Part shown: positions 25,339 to 34,949 of the stretch, one piece after another
Numbering within the stretch: position 1 is the stretch's first letter
How the letters are laid out: each line of letters starts with the position of its first letter
NCBI RefSeq assembly: GCF_002902845.1
Contig: NZ_PPTF01000030.1
Coordinates: 1-64,000 of the forward strand
Direction of reading: 5' to 3'
DNA: 64,000 nucleotides
Source of the DNA: Chromobacterium sinusclupearum
Lineage (GTDB): Bacteria; Pseudomonadota; Gammaproteobacteria; Burkholderiales; Chromobacteriaceae
Notes under the pieces: generated by a model
Told to the model about the DNA's origin: nothing
The model's database searches: none
Seen by the model: only the letters and a program-made list of their open reading frames with translations
Made by a program: the position numbers and the translations under genes

Positions 25339-26373
25339 ATGCCCGCCACACTCGGTTCCATTTCCCATTCGCCAGGCGACAAGCGCTGGAGCAAGGACGG
25401 CGCGCTGCGCGCGGCCGCCGCCGCGCGCAGCGCCGGCGTCGCTTCCCGCGCGGCCTTGGCCAGCGCCCGTCCGCAGACGGGCGGCGCTTCTGGCTGGCGT
25501 TACAGCACCCAGCTGAATGAACAGCTGACGTCGGCGCAGTGCGCGCTGGACTACGTGGAAGACATGCTGAGCCAGCTGCAAGGTTTCAAGGACAGCCTGA
25601 GCCAGCAACTGACGCAGCGCCGTCTGGATACAGATGGCTTGAATGCCCAGCGCGACGCATTGGGTCAGGCGTGGCAGCGCCGCCGCGATGACAGCGCCGG
25701 CAGCCTGGACAGCCAGCTGCGCCTGTCGCTGGGCGCGCCGGCGCGGCAGAGTTTCGTCGCGCGTGGGCTGGACTTGGACAGCCTGACCTCCGGCGCGCCG
25801 GAAACGCTGGTGTTTTCGGTCGGTGGCGCCGCCCCCGCCGCGGTGCGAGTCGGCGAGGGCGTCCGGCGCGACGAGGCATTGCGCGGCTTGAACCAGGCTT
25901 TGGGGCCGGCCGGCGTGCGTTGCGAACTCGATGACTATGGGCGCTTGGGCTTCAGTTGCAGCGAGCGGGACTGGGACAAGCTGCAGGGCGCGCTGACCGT
26001 GCGCGGCGGCGGGGTGCGCTTTCCTGGCGGCGTGCCACAGCCTCTGGCGCTGGAAGCCGAGGCCGCGGCGATTGATGTCTCGCGCTGGCGGGCGAACGAT
26101 CACGCCCAAGTGCGCTTGGCCTTGCAGGACGTGCTGCGCGCCATCGCCAGGCTGCAGCAAACCCACTCGGCGATTGACGGCGCCATCGCCGAGGCCCGGC
26201 AATCGATCAGCCAGCTATCGCGCACGGACGAGCAAAGCTGGGCCAGCGGTTTCGTCAGCGACTTCAACGCCCGGCTCAACCAAACCGCCGACTTCAACCA
26301 TCTGCAGCAGCTGGTGCCGGCGCTGCTCGGCATCAGCCGCTATCGGGTGCTGGCGCTGCTTTCGCTTCGTTAA
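25339..26373 (+). CDS. Unknown protein, last gene of the flg operon
   Basis: 344-aa protein I cannot assign to a family. No signal peptide or membrane segment is seen. The order is a basic Ala-rich N-terminus (1-45), a helical Gln-rich region (about 55-115), a central beta-rich part around LTSGAPETLVFSVGG-type strands with a flavour of the hook-associated FliD/FlgK domains (about 135-215), and a C-terminal helical region (240-344). It starts 4 bp after flgL and ends 26 bp before a strong terminator, so it is co-transcribed with the hook-filament junction genes. A secreted or junction-related role is inferred from position only. Confidence 0.8.
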   Translation: MPATLGSISHSPGDKRWSKDGALRAAAAARSAGVASRAALASARPQTGGASGWRYSTQLNEQLTSAQCALDYVEDMLSQLQGFKDSLSQQLTQRRLDTDGLNAQRDALGQAWQRRRDDSAGSLDSQLRLSLGAPARQSFVARGLDLDSLTSGAPETLVFSVGGAAPAAVRVGEGVRRDEALRGLNQALGPAGVRCELDDYGRLGFSCSERDWDKLQGALTVRGGGVRFPGGVPQPLALEAEAAAIDVSRWRANDHAQVRLALQDVLRAIARLQQTHSAIDGAIAEARQSISQLSRTDEQSWASGFVSDFNARLNQTADFNHLQQLVPALLGISRYRVLALLSLR

Positions 26374-26398
26374 CAGGCCACAGCGGGTCTGTCTTGAT

Positions 26399-26423
26399 GG
26401 CTGCCTTTCGGGCAGCCTTTTTT
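26399..26423 (+). terminator. Intrinsic terminator ending the flg operon
   Basis: GGCTGCC-TTTCG-GGCAGCC (26399-26417) followed by T6. Confidence 0.85.
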
Positions 26424-26489
26424 CATGTCGAGTACATACTCGCTTAACATGGTCATGTCATGATCTGAAATTTTCCGAAGGAAGCCGCA

Positions 26490-27704
26490 ATGTCCAAACG
26501 CTGGTGGCCGCTGGCCCTGACCATGGCAGCCTCGCTGGCCCGCGCCGATTTCTCCATACCCGGTTTCGAACTGGTGCATACCGCTCCGCAGCACGCGCAT
26601 CTGGATACGCCCGATCTGCGCGACCCGGCCACGGTGTGGAGCCAGTTGTTCGACTCCGCCAAGCGCGAGATTGTGTTGGAGCAGTTCTACGTGGCCGGGC
26701 AGGATGGCAGCAAGCTGGATCAGGTGATCGATCACCTGGACGCCGCCGGCCGCCGCGGGGTGAAGATCCGCTTTCTGATGGAAAAGAAGGGCATGTTCGC
26801 CAGCGAGCCGGCAACGATAGCGCGGCTGAAGCGCATTCCCAATCTGGAATACCGCCAGTTGGACTACAACCAACTGACCGGCAACGGCATCATCCACGCC
26901 AAGTTCATCGTGGTGGACGGGCAGTCCGCTTATGTCGGCAGCCAGAACTTCGACTGGCGCTCGCTGCAGCACATCCATGAAACCGGGCTCAAAGTCGATG
27001 ACGCGGCGATGGCCGGCCGCATGCAGGCCATCTTCGAACAGGACTGGTCGGCGCAGCATGCGCTGGCCGCCGGCGGCCAAGTCAAACCCTTGCGAAACGC
27101 CGAACAGTCTGCGGACTTGTCGCAGCCCGCGGCGCTGCTGGCCAGCCCGAATGCCTACAATCCTGATGGCGTGGGCGACTCCGAAACCGCCTTGCCGCGG
27201 CTGATGGCCGAGGCGCAGCGCGAAGTGCGCATTCAGCTCTTGGACTACGCGCCGCTGAGCTATGGCAAGCCGCGCAGCTATTATCCGATGTTCGACAACG
27301 CCATCCGCGGCGCGCTGGCGCGCGGCGTCAAGGTCAAGCTGATGGTGTCAGACTGGAATCTGGAAAAGCCGGGCGTGGACTACTTGAAGAGCCTGGTGGC
27401 GCTGCCCGGCATGGAAGTCCGCATCGTCACCATCCCGCGCGATGGCGCCTGCATCCCGTTTGCCCGCGTCATCCACAGCAAAACCATGGAGATAGACGGC
27501 AAGATCGCCTGGGTGGGCACCAGCAACTGGAGCGGAGGCTATATGGACAAGTCGCGCAATCTGGAAGTGGTGCTGCGCAACGAGGCGATGGCGCAACGCA
27601 TCGCTGCCTTGCACGAACAAACCTGGTCCTCGCCGTACGCCGCGCCGCTGGATGTCAGCCGCGCATATCAAGCGCCGGACAAGGCCTGCCGCCAGGCGGG
27701 CTGA
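26490..27704 (+). CDS. Exported phospholipase D-family protein with two HKD motifs
   Basis: 404-aa protein with a signal peptide (about 1-19, LARA-D). Two phosphodiesterase HKD motifs are intact: His136/Lys138/Asp143 in HAKFIVVDG, and His329/Lys331/Asp336 in HSKTMEIDG. Both are followed by GS/GT-N-W segments (GSQNFDWRS, GTSNWSGG), as the family requires. It should hydrolyse or transfer phosphodiesters in the periplasm or outside the cell; the substrate (phospholipid, cardiolipin head-group or nucleic acid) cannot be told. Convergent with the Lrp-type regulator. Confidence 0.87.
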   Translation: MSKRWWPLALTMAASLARADFSIPGFELVHTAPQHAHLDTPDLRDPATVWSQLFDSAKREIVLEQFYVAGQDGSKLDQVIDHLDAAGRRGVKIRFLMEKKGMFASEPATIARLKRIPNLEYRQLDYNQLTGNGIIHAKFIVVDGQSAYVGSQNFDWRSLQHIHETGLKVDDAAMAGRMQAIFEQDWSAQHALAAGGQVKPLRNAEQSADLSQPAALLASPNAYNPDGVGDSETALPRLMAEAQREVRIQLLDYAPLSYGKPRSYYPMFDNAIRGALARGVKVKLMVSDWNLEKPGVDYLKSLVALPGMEVRIVTIPRDGACIPFARVIHSKTMEIDGKIAWVGTSNWSGGYMDKSRNLEVVLRNEAMAQRIAALHEQTWSSPYAAPLDVSRAYQAPDKACRQAG

Positions 27705-27710
27705 GGCCGC

Positions 27711-28154
27711 TCAGCGCGGCGGCCGCACCGGCCGTTCCGCCAGCGGCGTGGACAGGATGATGGAGGTGCGCGTTTCGCCCAGGTCGTTCAGCTGCGCCAC
27801 CAGCATTTCCAGATGGGACACATCGCGCGCCAAGAGCCTGAATACGTAGGAGTCCACGCCGGTCACGTGGTGGCATTCCATCACCTCCGGCATGGCCTCC
27901 AGCCGCGCGAGCAGGGTTTTCTTGTCCGGTTGCGGCACGGTGATGCCCACCAGCGCGGACAGCGCGTAACCGGCGCGCAGCGGCGCCACTCTTGCGTGGT
28001 AGCCGCCTATCACCCCGGCTTCCTCCAGCCGCTTGACCCGTTCCGACACCGCCGGCACCGACAGGCCCACCGCCTGCGCCAGCTCGGTCAGCGATTGCCG
28101 GGCGTTGGCCTGCAGGGCGGTCAATATCGCCCAGGATTTGGCATCGACTTCCAT
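27711..28154 (-). CDS. Lrp/AsnC-family transcriptional regulator
   Basis: 147-aa regulator. N-terminal winged HTH (about 1-60: ILTALQANARQSLTELAQAVGLS, then ERVKRLEEAGVIGGYHARV) and a C-terminal RAM ligand-binding domain with GVDSYVFRLLARD. Divergent from a LysE-type exporter gene 129 bp away. In many bacteria such pairs consist of an amino-acid-responsive activator and the exporter it controls, so it probably controls that gene (inference). Confidence 0.9.
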   Translation of the reverse strand: MEVDAKSWAILTALQANARQSLTELAQAVGLSVPAVSERVKRLEEAGVIGGYHARVAPLRAGYALSALVGITVPQPDKKTLLARLEAMPEVMECHHVTGVDSYVFRLLARDVSHLEMLVAQLNDLGETRTSIILSTPLAERPVRPPR

Positions 28155-28283
28155 TCGTAAACGCTTTCCCGCTTTTGATGGTGTTTTTGAAGGTTAGCAT
28201 GGTTGATGGCCGAAAAAACCTCATGGGCCGCCACGCTCGGCGCAGGCAGACTATTGGCATCGCAAACACGAAAGGAGGCGGCG

Positions 28284-28892
28284 ATGTTTTGGCAGGCGGC
28301 TTGGATAGGCATCGCCATTGCGGCGCCGGTGGGACCGATAGGTTTGCTGTGCATCAGCCGCACCCTGCGCGGCGGTCCGCGGCTGGGGCTGGCCACCGGC
28401 CTGGGCGCGGCGAGCGCCGATGGTTTGTTCGCGCTGGCTGGGGTATGGGGAGGCGGTTTCGCCATGCAGCTTGCCGGCGCCTTGGCCCGGCCGCTGGGGT
28501 GGGCGGCTTGCTTGCTGTTGGCCTGGCTCGGCATTGCCACCTTGCGCCGGCCCGCGGCAGAAAGGCGCGATGATGCGGAGCGGCATCTGGGCAAGGCCTA
28601 CCTCAGCACCTTGTTGCTGACGTTGGGCAATCCGATGACGATACTGTCTTTCGCTGCAGTCGCCGCCGCGCTGTCCGGCGGTTTACGCCTTGACGCCGCG
28701 CGGCAACTGGAAATGGTAGCGGGCGTGTTTTGCGGTTCGGCCATGTGGTGGCTGTTGCTGTCCTATGGCGGCGGCGCGCTCTTGCTCAGGCTGGGGCCAC
28801 GCGGCCGGCGCGGGCTGGATTTGGGCTGCGGCCTTGTCTTATTGGGCTTCGCCATCGGTTTGGCGCTGCGCATGGCGGGGCGAGGGCAATGA
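28284..28892 (+). CDS. LysE-family amino-acid exporter
   Basis: 202-aa inner-membrane exporter with about six hydrophobic segments. The family signature is visible near the N-terminus (GIAIAAPVGPIGLLCISRTL) and at LGNPMTILSF. The start at 28284 is preferred because of an excellent AAGGAGG 5 bp upstream; longer readings run into the regulator's promoter region. The substrate is probably an amino acid or similar small metabolite sensed by the divergent Lrp-type protein. Confidence 0.88.
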   Translation: MFWQAAWIGIAIAAPVGPIGLLCISRTLRGGPRLGLATGLGAASADGLFALAGVWGGGFAMQLAGALARPLGWAACLLLAWLGIATLRRPAAERRDDAERHLGKAYLSTLLLTLGNPMTILSFAAVAAALSGGLRLDAARQLEMVAGVFCGSAMWWLLLSYGGGALLLRLGPRGRRGLDLGCGLVLLGFAIGLALRMAGRGQ

Positions 28893-28920
28893 AAAAGCCC
28901 GGCCTGGCCGGGCTTTCGAC
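28892..28920. terminator. Bidirectional terminator between lysE-type and chemoreceptor genes
   Basis: AAAGCCCGGCC-T-GGCCGGGCTTT (28894-28916) is an 11-bp near-perfect stem between convergent genes, with A-runs on the left and T-runs on the right. Confidence 0.75.
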
Positions 28921-28934
28921 GAAGCGGGCGCCGA

Positions 28935-31016
28935 TTACAACTTGAAGTGCCCCACCAGTTGCTCCAGTTCGCTGGACAGCTCGCGCAGGCGGCTGACGGC
29001 ATCGCTGACTTCTCGCACGGTCTGGTTATTGCTTTGCGCCATGCCGCTGATGCGCTCCACATTCTGGGCGATTTCCTGGCTGGCGCTGGATTGCTGGCGG
29101 GTGGCCGTGGCGATGTCGACAATGCTGGCCACCAGCTGGCGGTTGTAGTCCTGCACTTCGCGCATGGCCTGGTTGGCTTCTTCAGCGATGCCGACGCTGA
29201 GATCGACCTGCTGGCTGCTGTTCTGCACGTCCCCCACCGCCTGGCGCGTTTCGCTGCTGATCGCTTCGACGATGCGGGTGATCTGCACCGTGGCCTCTGC
29301 GGTGCGGCCGGCCAGGTTGCGCACTTCGTCGGCCACTACGGCGAAGCCGCGGCCCATTTCACCGGCCCGCGCCGCTTCGATGGCCGCGTTCAGGGCCAGC
29401 AGATTGGTCTGGTCGGCGATGTCCTTGATCACGCCGACGATGGTGGTGACCTCATTGGAGCGGTTGCCCAAGCCGCTCATGCGGTCGGCCAGCGCGTGCA
29501 TGGTGTCGGTCATGCGCTGGATTTCGCCGGTGACGCGGTTGACCTTGGCCACGCTCTGTTCGGTCAGTTCGCCGGTTTCGCGGGCGATGCTGCCGGCCTG
29601 TTGCGCGGTGTCGGCGATGTGCTGGGCGCCGACGGTGACCTGTTGCACGCTGGCGGCGCTGGCGGAGGCGGCATCGGATTGCTGGGTGGACGCGTCGTGC
29701 ACCTGGCTGGCGGAATGGCTGAGCTGGCTGGCCGCGGCGGAAACCTGGCGGCTTTGCTCCCGCACCTGGATGAACATGTCGCGCAGGCTGTCCAGGAAGC
29801 GGTTGAAGGCATAGGCGGTGCGGCCGATCTCGTCGCGGTTGGCGATGGCGATGCGCGAGGTCAGGTCGCCGCCGCCGTCGGCCAGCTGCTCCATGGTTTC
29901 CGCCAGTTTGATCAGCGGCTTGGTCAGCGTGCGGATCACTACGGTCAGCAACAGCAGGATCAGCGCCAGCGCCGCCACGCCAATGGCGATGGCCGCGAAC
30001 ATCGAGCGCCGGGCGTCGGCGGTGATGGCCGCAGTGGGAATGCTGATGCCGATTGACCAGAACTGGCCGGTTTCGCCGACCCGGATAGGATGGAAGAAGT
30101 GAGTGAGCCCCCCGTCTTCGTAGACGAAGTCGCTGCCTTTTTTAATGTCCGGCAAGTGGGCGAACAGTGGGTCTTCCTTGGCCACCGGCTTGCCCAGCAG
30201 TTCGGCCTGGGGGTTGACGACATAAATTCCGCCTTCGGACACGATGCGGATGAAGCCGGTTTCGCGCGGGTGGATGGGACCAAAGCGCTTTTGCAGCTGG
30301 TCCAGCGCCACGTCGGTAGCCGACACGCCGGTCATCTTGCCGCTGGCGTCTTTCATGACCACGGCCAGGGAGCTCTCCAGCACCTTTTTGCCTTGCACCT
30401 CGTAGGGGTACGGCTCAGTGATGGTGTCGCGTCCGCGCTGCTTGGGCACGTAGTAGAAATCGCCCCAGCCGGGCTTTTCGTAATCCGGCTGATACGTTTC
30501 AGGATGTTCCTTGTATTTGGGAAACTGCTTGACGCGGTCGCTGTCCACCATCACGTCCATCTGCGCCTTGCCCTGCGCATTGCGGGTGATATAGGGCTGA
30601 TAGCGGCCGGAGGGGTCATGGCGCGGCCAATCGAAACGGAAAGCGTTGTCGTTGCCGTCGAAAGCGTTAGGCTCCCACAGCATCCATAGCCCGATGGACT
30701 GCGGCGCGTTGTCCAGCAATTGCATGATCATCGCGTCGGTCTGCTTGCGGTCCGGCTTGCCGGTGCGGCGTATGCCCTCGATGGCGCCGGCCAGGTGTTT
30801 GGGCAGTTGAAAGCCGCGGTCGAAATCGCTTTCGGCATCCTTGGCGTAGCTGGCGGCTTGTTCCGTTGCCAGCTGGTAGCCGTTGTCGATGGCCTCGTTG
30901 TAGTTGAGCTTGGCGATCAGTGCGATCATCACGGCAAACGCGACCGTGATGGCTGCTGCCGCGACCAGGATGATGCGGATGCCCAGGCGGCCCCATTTTT
31001 GTTGCGTCTGATTCAT
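28935..31016 (-). CDS. Transmembrane methyl-accepting chemotaxis protein (Cache type)
   Basis: 693-aa chemoreceptor. TM1 lies at about 13-36, followed by a large periplasmic double-Cache region (about 45-320: [23 protein letters not shown], then [17 protein letters not shown]), TM2 (about 325-350), HAMP, and a signalling domain with the [20 protein letters not shown] tip. Cache receptors usually bind amino acids, carboxylates or purines. An ATG at 31016 is preferred over 31022 because AGG then lies 8 bp upstream. Single-gene unit. Confidence 0.92.
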   Translation of the reverse strand: MNQTQQKWGRLGIRIILVAAAAITVAFAVMIALIAKLNYNEAIDNGYQLATEQAASYAKDAESDFDRGFQLPKHLAGAIEGIRRTGKPDRKQTDAMIMQLLDNAPQSIGLWMLWEPNAFDGNDNAFRFDWPRHDPSGRYQPYITRNAQGKAQMDVMVDSDRVKQFPKYKEHPETYQPDYEKPGWGDFYYVPKQRGRDTITEPYPYEVQGKKVLESSLAVVMKDASGKMTGVSATDVALDQLQKRFGPIHPRETGFIRIVSEGGIYVVNPQAELLGKPVAKEDPLFAHLPDIKKGSDFVYEDGGLTHFFHPIRVGETGQFWSIGISIPTAAITADARRSMFAAIAIGVAALALILLLLTVVIRTLTKPLIKLAETMEQLADGGGDLTSRIAIANRDEIGRTAYAFNRFLDSLRDMFIQVREQSRQVSAAASQLSHSASQVHDASTQQSDAASASAASVQQVTVGAQHIADTAQQAGSIARETGELTEQSVAKVNRVTGEIQRMTDTMHALADRMSGLGNRSNEVTTIVGVIKDIADQTNLLALNAAIEAARAGEMGRGFAVVADEVRNLAGRTAEATVQITRIVEAISSETRQAVGDVQNSSQQVDLSVGIAEEANQAMREVQDYNRQLVASIVDIATATRQQSSASQEIAQNVERISGMAQSNNQTVREVSDAVSRLRELSSELEQLVGHFKL

Positions 31017-31286
31017 GACCATTACCTGCTAAACCACGTGTTGTCCGGGATTGCGATGGGCTATAAGTAGTTCTTCTTATTTGGTTTGAATATAACGTCA
31101 TCTGGATTTTGTCGGCAATCCCCTTGATGGAAGCAGGGGAGTCTTTTGGAAATCTTAAAATAGACCAAAATCGGCCCAATCCCTGGCCGGGTTTGGGAGT
31201 GCGGGGGCGGGCTGATGGATGGTAACGGCAAGCGATCGATGCGCGCCGCCGGCTCAGCGCCGGGGGATGGGATGGTGGGTGAAGAT

Positions 31287-33053
31287 TCAGGCCGTCCTGG
31301 CGGCCCCCTGCCGGCTTGCGGGCAGGTGGAGCGTCAGCAGTTTCTGCAGCTGGCCGAAGTTGAATGGCTTTTCCAGCTTGCCGGTCAACAGCGTCTGGCG
31401 CGGATCGTAGAATTCCTGTTTGAACGCGGTCATCCCGATGACCGGGGTTTTCAGATTGGTCAGCGTTTGCCTCGCCGCCTCAGCCACTTCGTAGCCGCTG
31501 GCGTTGCCGACCTGCAGATCAAGCAGCAGCAGGTGGTAGCGTTGCGACAGCACTCTTTCAATGGCCGCCGGCACCGTGGCCACGGTGTCCACCAAGTAGC
31601 CCTTGGCTTCCAGCAGGGCATGATAAGACTCGCGAATATGCTCGTCATCGTCCAGCAGCAGGATGCGTCCTGGCTGCGGCTCCGCGTCTTCAAGCTCGGT
31701 CATGCTTGCCGCCTCCAAGGCGGGCAGCAGCAGCCGGAAGCAACTGCCGGCGCCCACTTGGCTGGAAACCTTGATGCTGCCGCCGAACAGCATGACCAAC
31801 TCGTGGACGATGGCCAGGCCCAGGCCGCTGCTGCCGGGGCGGCGGTTCTTGCCGCGGGCGAAAGGCCGAAACAATTGGGCTTTGATTTCATCCGGAATGC
31901 CGACGCCGGTGTCTCTTACCCAAATTTCCAGCTGCCGCTCATGGTAGCGCAAGGTCAGCTCTATGTGGCCGTTGTCGGTGTACCGAATGGCATTCGATAA
32001 CAGATTCCAGACGATCTGCCGCAGCCGGTGGCCATCCAGCCACAATGCCGGGAGGACCGGACAGTCTATGCGCAGGCTCAAGCCCTTGGCTTCGGCATTG
32101 CTTCTATGCGCCAGCTCTACGGTTTCGATCAGCGCAGCGATGTCGGTGGCGGCCGGTTCCAGCGTAAGCTGATGGTTTTTCAGCGCCGAGATGTCCATGA
32201 TGTCCCGCACCTGCTCCAGCAAGTGCTCGGTGCTGTGTTTCAGCCGGGCGAGGTAGCCATAGCCCGGCGTGTCGCGCTGCACGCTGTATTCCAGCAGTTC
32301 GACGCACGTCTGGATGCTTTGCAGGGGCGAGCGGATTTCATGGCTGATGGTGGCGAGGAAGGTGTCGCGCGCCAGCTCGCTTTGCACCAGCGCCGCGCGC
32401 GCCGCCTGCTCGCGCTCCAGGATCTGCTGCTGCTGCGAGGCTTGGCGCTTGATCTTGCCGAAGCGGTGCATCACCACCCAGAACAGGCAGAGGAAGCCCA
32501 GCCAGCAGGTCAAGCCCAGCAGATACATGGTCTGATGGTTTTCCATCAGTTTCATCTGCTGCACCATCTCGCTGTTTTCCCGCTGTCTGGCCTGGACGGC
32601 GAAGTCCGCCAGCTGCGGACGCAGCTGCGCCAAGTCCTGGGACAGTTGCTGAGCGTCTTGCCGGCTCCATTGCCGCGGCGGGCGCTCGAACACGCCGGCC
32701 AACGCGGTCCGCAATTCCGGGAAGCCCGGCACCGCCGCCAATATGGCATTGGCGGCGGACGGCTGCGAGTACATGCGGTATTTGCTGATGGCGATGGCGT
32801 AGCTGCTGTCTACCTCCTGGCGAGGAATCTGTCCTGCCTGGTAGCGCCAGGCGTCCATTTCCACACGATTCAGCGATAGCTGCAGCTGCGCCACCATCCA
32901 GTACAAATCGCTGGCCTTGTCTGGAATCGGCCGCTTGATGACTGATGAATACAGCGCGGCGGAAATCAGCAAGGTGGCGCACAGCGATATCGCCATGAAG
33001 ACTCGGCCATAGCCTAATATCTCGCTCAGCGAGAAGCGTTTGGCGAGGCTCAT
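31287..33053 (-). CDS. Hybrid sensor histidine kinase/response regulator
   Basis: 588-aa inner-membrane kinase. TM1 (about 17-37) and TM2 (about 176-196) flank a 135-residue periplasmic helical sensor. A HisKA domain follows with phospho-acceptor His238 (ISHEIRSP), then HATPase (NLLSNAIRYTDNG, DTGVGIP, GSSGLGLAIV) and a C-terminal receiver (LLLDDDEHIRES, phospho-Asp in LLLDLQVG). No DNA-binding output is attached, so it must pass the signal to a separate partner. Its ATG overlaps the stop of the upstream SUOX-fold gene by 4 bp. Confidence 0.92.
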   Translation of the reverse strand: MSLAKRFSLSEILGYGRVFMAISLCATLLISAALYSSVIKRPIPDKASDLYWMVAQLQLSLNRVEMDAWRYQAGQIPRQEVDSSYAIAISKYRMYSQPSAANAILAAVPGFPELRTALAGVFERPPRQWSRQDAQQLSQDLAQLRPQLADFAVQARQRENSEMVQQMKLMENHQTMYLLGLTCWLGFLCLFWVVMHRFGKIKRQASQQQQILEREQAARAALVQSELARDTFLATISHEIRSPLQSIQTCVELLEYSVQRDTPGYGYLARLKHSTEHLLEQVRDIMDISALKNHQLTLEPAATDIAALIETVELAHRSNAEAKGLSLRIDCPVLPALWLDGHRLRQIVWNLLSNAIRYTDNGHIELTLRYHERQLEIWVRDTGVGIPDEIKAQLFRPFARGKNRRPGSSGLGLAIVHELVMLFGGSIKVSSQVGAGSCFRLLLPALEAASMTELEDAEPQPGRILLLDDDEHIRESYHALLEAKGYLVDTVATVPAAIERVLSQRYHLLLLDLQVGNASGYEVAEAARQTLTNLKTPVIGMTAFKQEFYDPRQTLLTGKLEKPFNFGQLQKLLTLHLPASRQGAARTA

Positions 33054-33610
33054 CTCACCTCCATGCGGGTGACCTGCCAGATCAGCTTGGAGGTGAACGT
33101 GCCGCCGGTTTCGTCTGACGACATCGTCGGAATCGGGTACATCACCCAGAACGGGCCGTAGTTTTCCAGCTGCAGCGGTTTGCCGTTCCAGCGCCATGCC
33201 AGGATCACGTCGTAGCGGCTGAAATCGGCAATCGGCACGGTGATGCTGTAATCGTCCGCGCCGTAGAACTTGACTTGCGTGCCGCGGGCACCTGCCTTGG
33301 CCAGCAGGTCGCGCAGCAGCGGTCCGCTGAACGTGCCCTTGGGCGTCCAGTCGGTGGCAGTCGTGATATTGCGCTGCGGCATGCTGGCCAGGCTTGGCAA
33401 GCTGATGGTGTAGGTTTTGCTGCCGGGATCGGTGAAGTGGCCGATATCGCCGCTGATGGTCAGCGCGGGAGAGGAACCGTCCGCCGCCAAGCCGCCAGGA
33501 CCCGGCGCGCCAGCCAGGACCGCCGATAGCAGAGCGGCTGCCGGGCGGAAGCGGGAAGGCGCGCTGCGGGCGCGGCGACAAGCAGGGTCATGATTCATGG
33601 GTGAGGGCAT
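33050..33610 (-). CDS. Periplasmic SUOX-fold (molybdopterin-binding-like) sensor protein
   Basis: Up to 186 aa (an alternative ATG at 33598 gives 182). A signal peptide is followed by a domain like the oxidoreductase molybdopterin-binding fold: GTFSGPLLRDLLAKAGARG, YGADDYSITVPIADFSRYDVILAWRWNGKPLQ and GPFWVMYP. The mature part contains no cysteine, so the Cys that ligates Mo in sulfite oxidases is absent and catalysis of that kind is unlikely. The 4-bp overlap with the hybrid kinase suggests it acts as a ligand-binding partner of the sensor (inference). Neither start has a clear SD. Confidence 0.8.
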   Translation of the reverse strand: MPSPMNHDPACRRARSAPSRFRPAAALLSAVLAGAPGPGGLAADGSSPALTISGDIGHFTDPGSKTYTISLPSLASMPQRNITTATDWTPKGTFSGPLLRDLLAKAGARGTQVKFYGADDYSITVPIADFSRYDVILAWRWNGKPLQLENYGPFWVMYPIPTMSSDETGGTFTSKLIWQVTRMEVR

Positions 33611-33754
33611 GAGGAATGGACGAAAGAAAGCGCCGGGACTAGGTTAAGTCCTGACGCTTGTTTTGGTTATTTTATGCCATTGACGATTCCTACGGCAATG
33701 CGCATATGTCCAGTATCTTGCCCGGCCCATTAGAAAGGTCAGGCTCTGCGCCGA

Positions 33755-34741
33755 TCACGCGCCTATCATTTCCCCCGGATCGCCGACGATCAGCGGATCC
33801 GGCGCGTGGGCGACGCGCGCGTCCTTGCCCGGATAGTCCAGTCGCGACAGGAAATGGCGGATGCAGTTGAGGCGGGCGCGTTTTTTGTCGTCCGACTTCA
33901 CCACCGTCCAGGGCGCGTCGCCGGTGTGGGTATGGAAGAACATCGCCTGCTTGGCGGCGGTGTAGTCGTCCCATTTATCCAGCGACTGGATGTCTATCGG
34001 CGACAATTTCCAGTGCTTCAGCGGATCGTCGCGGCGCGAGATGAAACGGCGCAGCTGCTCCTCGCGGCTGACCGAGAACCAGTACTTGAACAAGCGGATG
34101 CCGCTATTGACCAGCATGCGCTCCAGCTGCGGCGCCTGGCGCATGAACTCCAGATATTCCACCGGCGAGCAGAAGCCCATCACGCGCTCCACGCCGGCGC
34201 GGTTGTACCAGGAACGGTCGAAGAACACGATTTCGCCTGCGCTGGGCAGGTGGGCGATGTAGCGCTGGAAGTACCATTGGCTGCGCTCCTGCTCGCTGGG
34301 TTTTTCCAGCGCCACCACGCGGGCGCCGCGCGGATTCAGGTGCTCCATATAACGCTTGATGGTGCCGCCCTTGCCCGCGGCGTCGCGCCCCTCGAACAGG
34401 ATGACGATTTTCTGTCCGCTCTCCTTGACCCAGCTTTGTACTTTCAGCAGCTCGATCTGCAGCTCCTGCTTCACCCGCTCGTATTCCGGCCGGCGCATCC
34501 GCGTATGGTAGGGATAGCCGGGCGGCAGCTCGGCCGTGGTGCTGTCCTCGCTGCTGCCGGCCGGGGCCAGCGCCACTTGTTGCGCCACCGGCTGTTGGCT
34601 GATCTCCTGAATGGTCTGCACCGACGCGTCATGCACGCGTTTGACATTGCGCTGGCGGGCGGTCTGGCGTCGTTGAGGGGCGGCGGTTTCCGGCGGTTCC
34701 ATGTCCGGCGTCTGTGGGGTCTTGTCTTGGTCTGGGGTCAT
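33755..34741 (-). CDS. ppk2: Polyphosphate kinase 2 family protein
   Basis: 328-aa PPK2-class enzyme that moves phosphate between polyphosphate and nucleoside di- or monophosphates. Walker A GRDAAGKGG lies at 118-126, then ALEKPSEQERSQWYFQRYI, the Walker B/lid segment FFDRSWYNRAGVERVMGF and a W-K-LSPID motif, all usual in class I. A polar disordered N-terminal tail of about 75 residues precedes the domain. It is a single gene; direction (NTP synthesis or polyP synthesis) is not decided by sequence. Confidence 0.9.
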   Translation of the reverse strand: MTPDQDKTPQTPDMEPPETAAPQRRQTARQRNVKRVHDASVQTIQEISQQPVAQQVALAPAGSSEDSTTAELPPGYPYHTRMRRPEYERVKQELQIELLKVQSWVKESGQKIVILFEGRDAAGKGGTIKRYMEHLNPRGARVVALEKPSEQERSQWYFQRYIAHLPSAGEIVFFDRSWYNRAGVERVMGFCSPVEYLEFMRQAPQLERMLVNSGIRLFKYWFSVSREEQLRRFISRRDDPLKHWKLSPIDIQSLDKWDDYTAAKQAMFFHTHTGDAPWTVVKSDDKKRARLNCIRHFLSRLDYPGKDARVAHAPDPLIVGDPGEMIGA

Positions 34742-34949
34742 AGGCTGGCCTTTACCATAGAGTAAGCATGGTTTTGATCCTACCCCGCTCGGCCGTAGGT
34801 GTCGATGCCGCAGGTCAAGCGCACGTCATGCGGCTGGCGACGGCTGAGCGCCGCTCGCGCCGCATGGCTGCATTTCGTCGCAAGCCGGAGCAGGGGGCGA
34901 TGCGGCTGTTTATAGTCCCGGAGTGGCCAATCTTATGAGGAGAGCATCG

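Noticed and set aside
31287..33581. A single 764-residue kinase starting at 33581
   Set aside because: The extra 176 N-terminal codons are an out-of-frame reading of the SUOX-fold gene. The kinase has its own start at 33053 with a membrane segment right after it.
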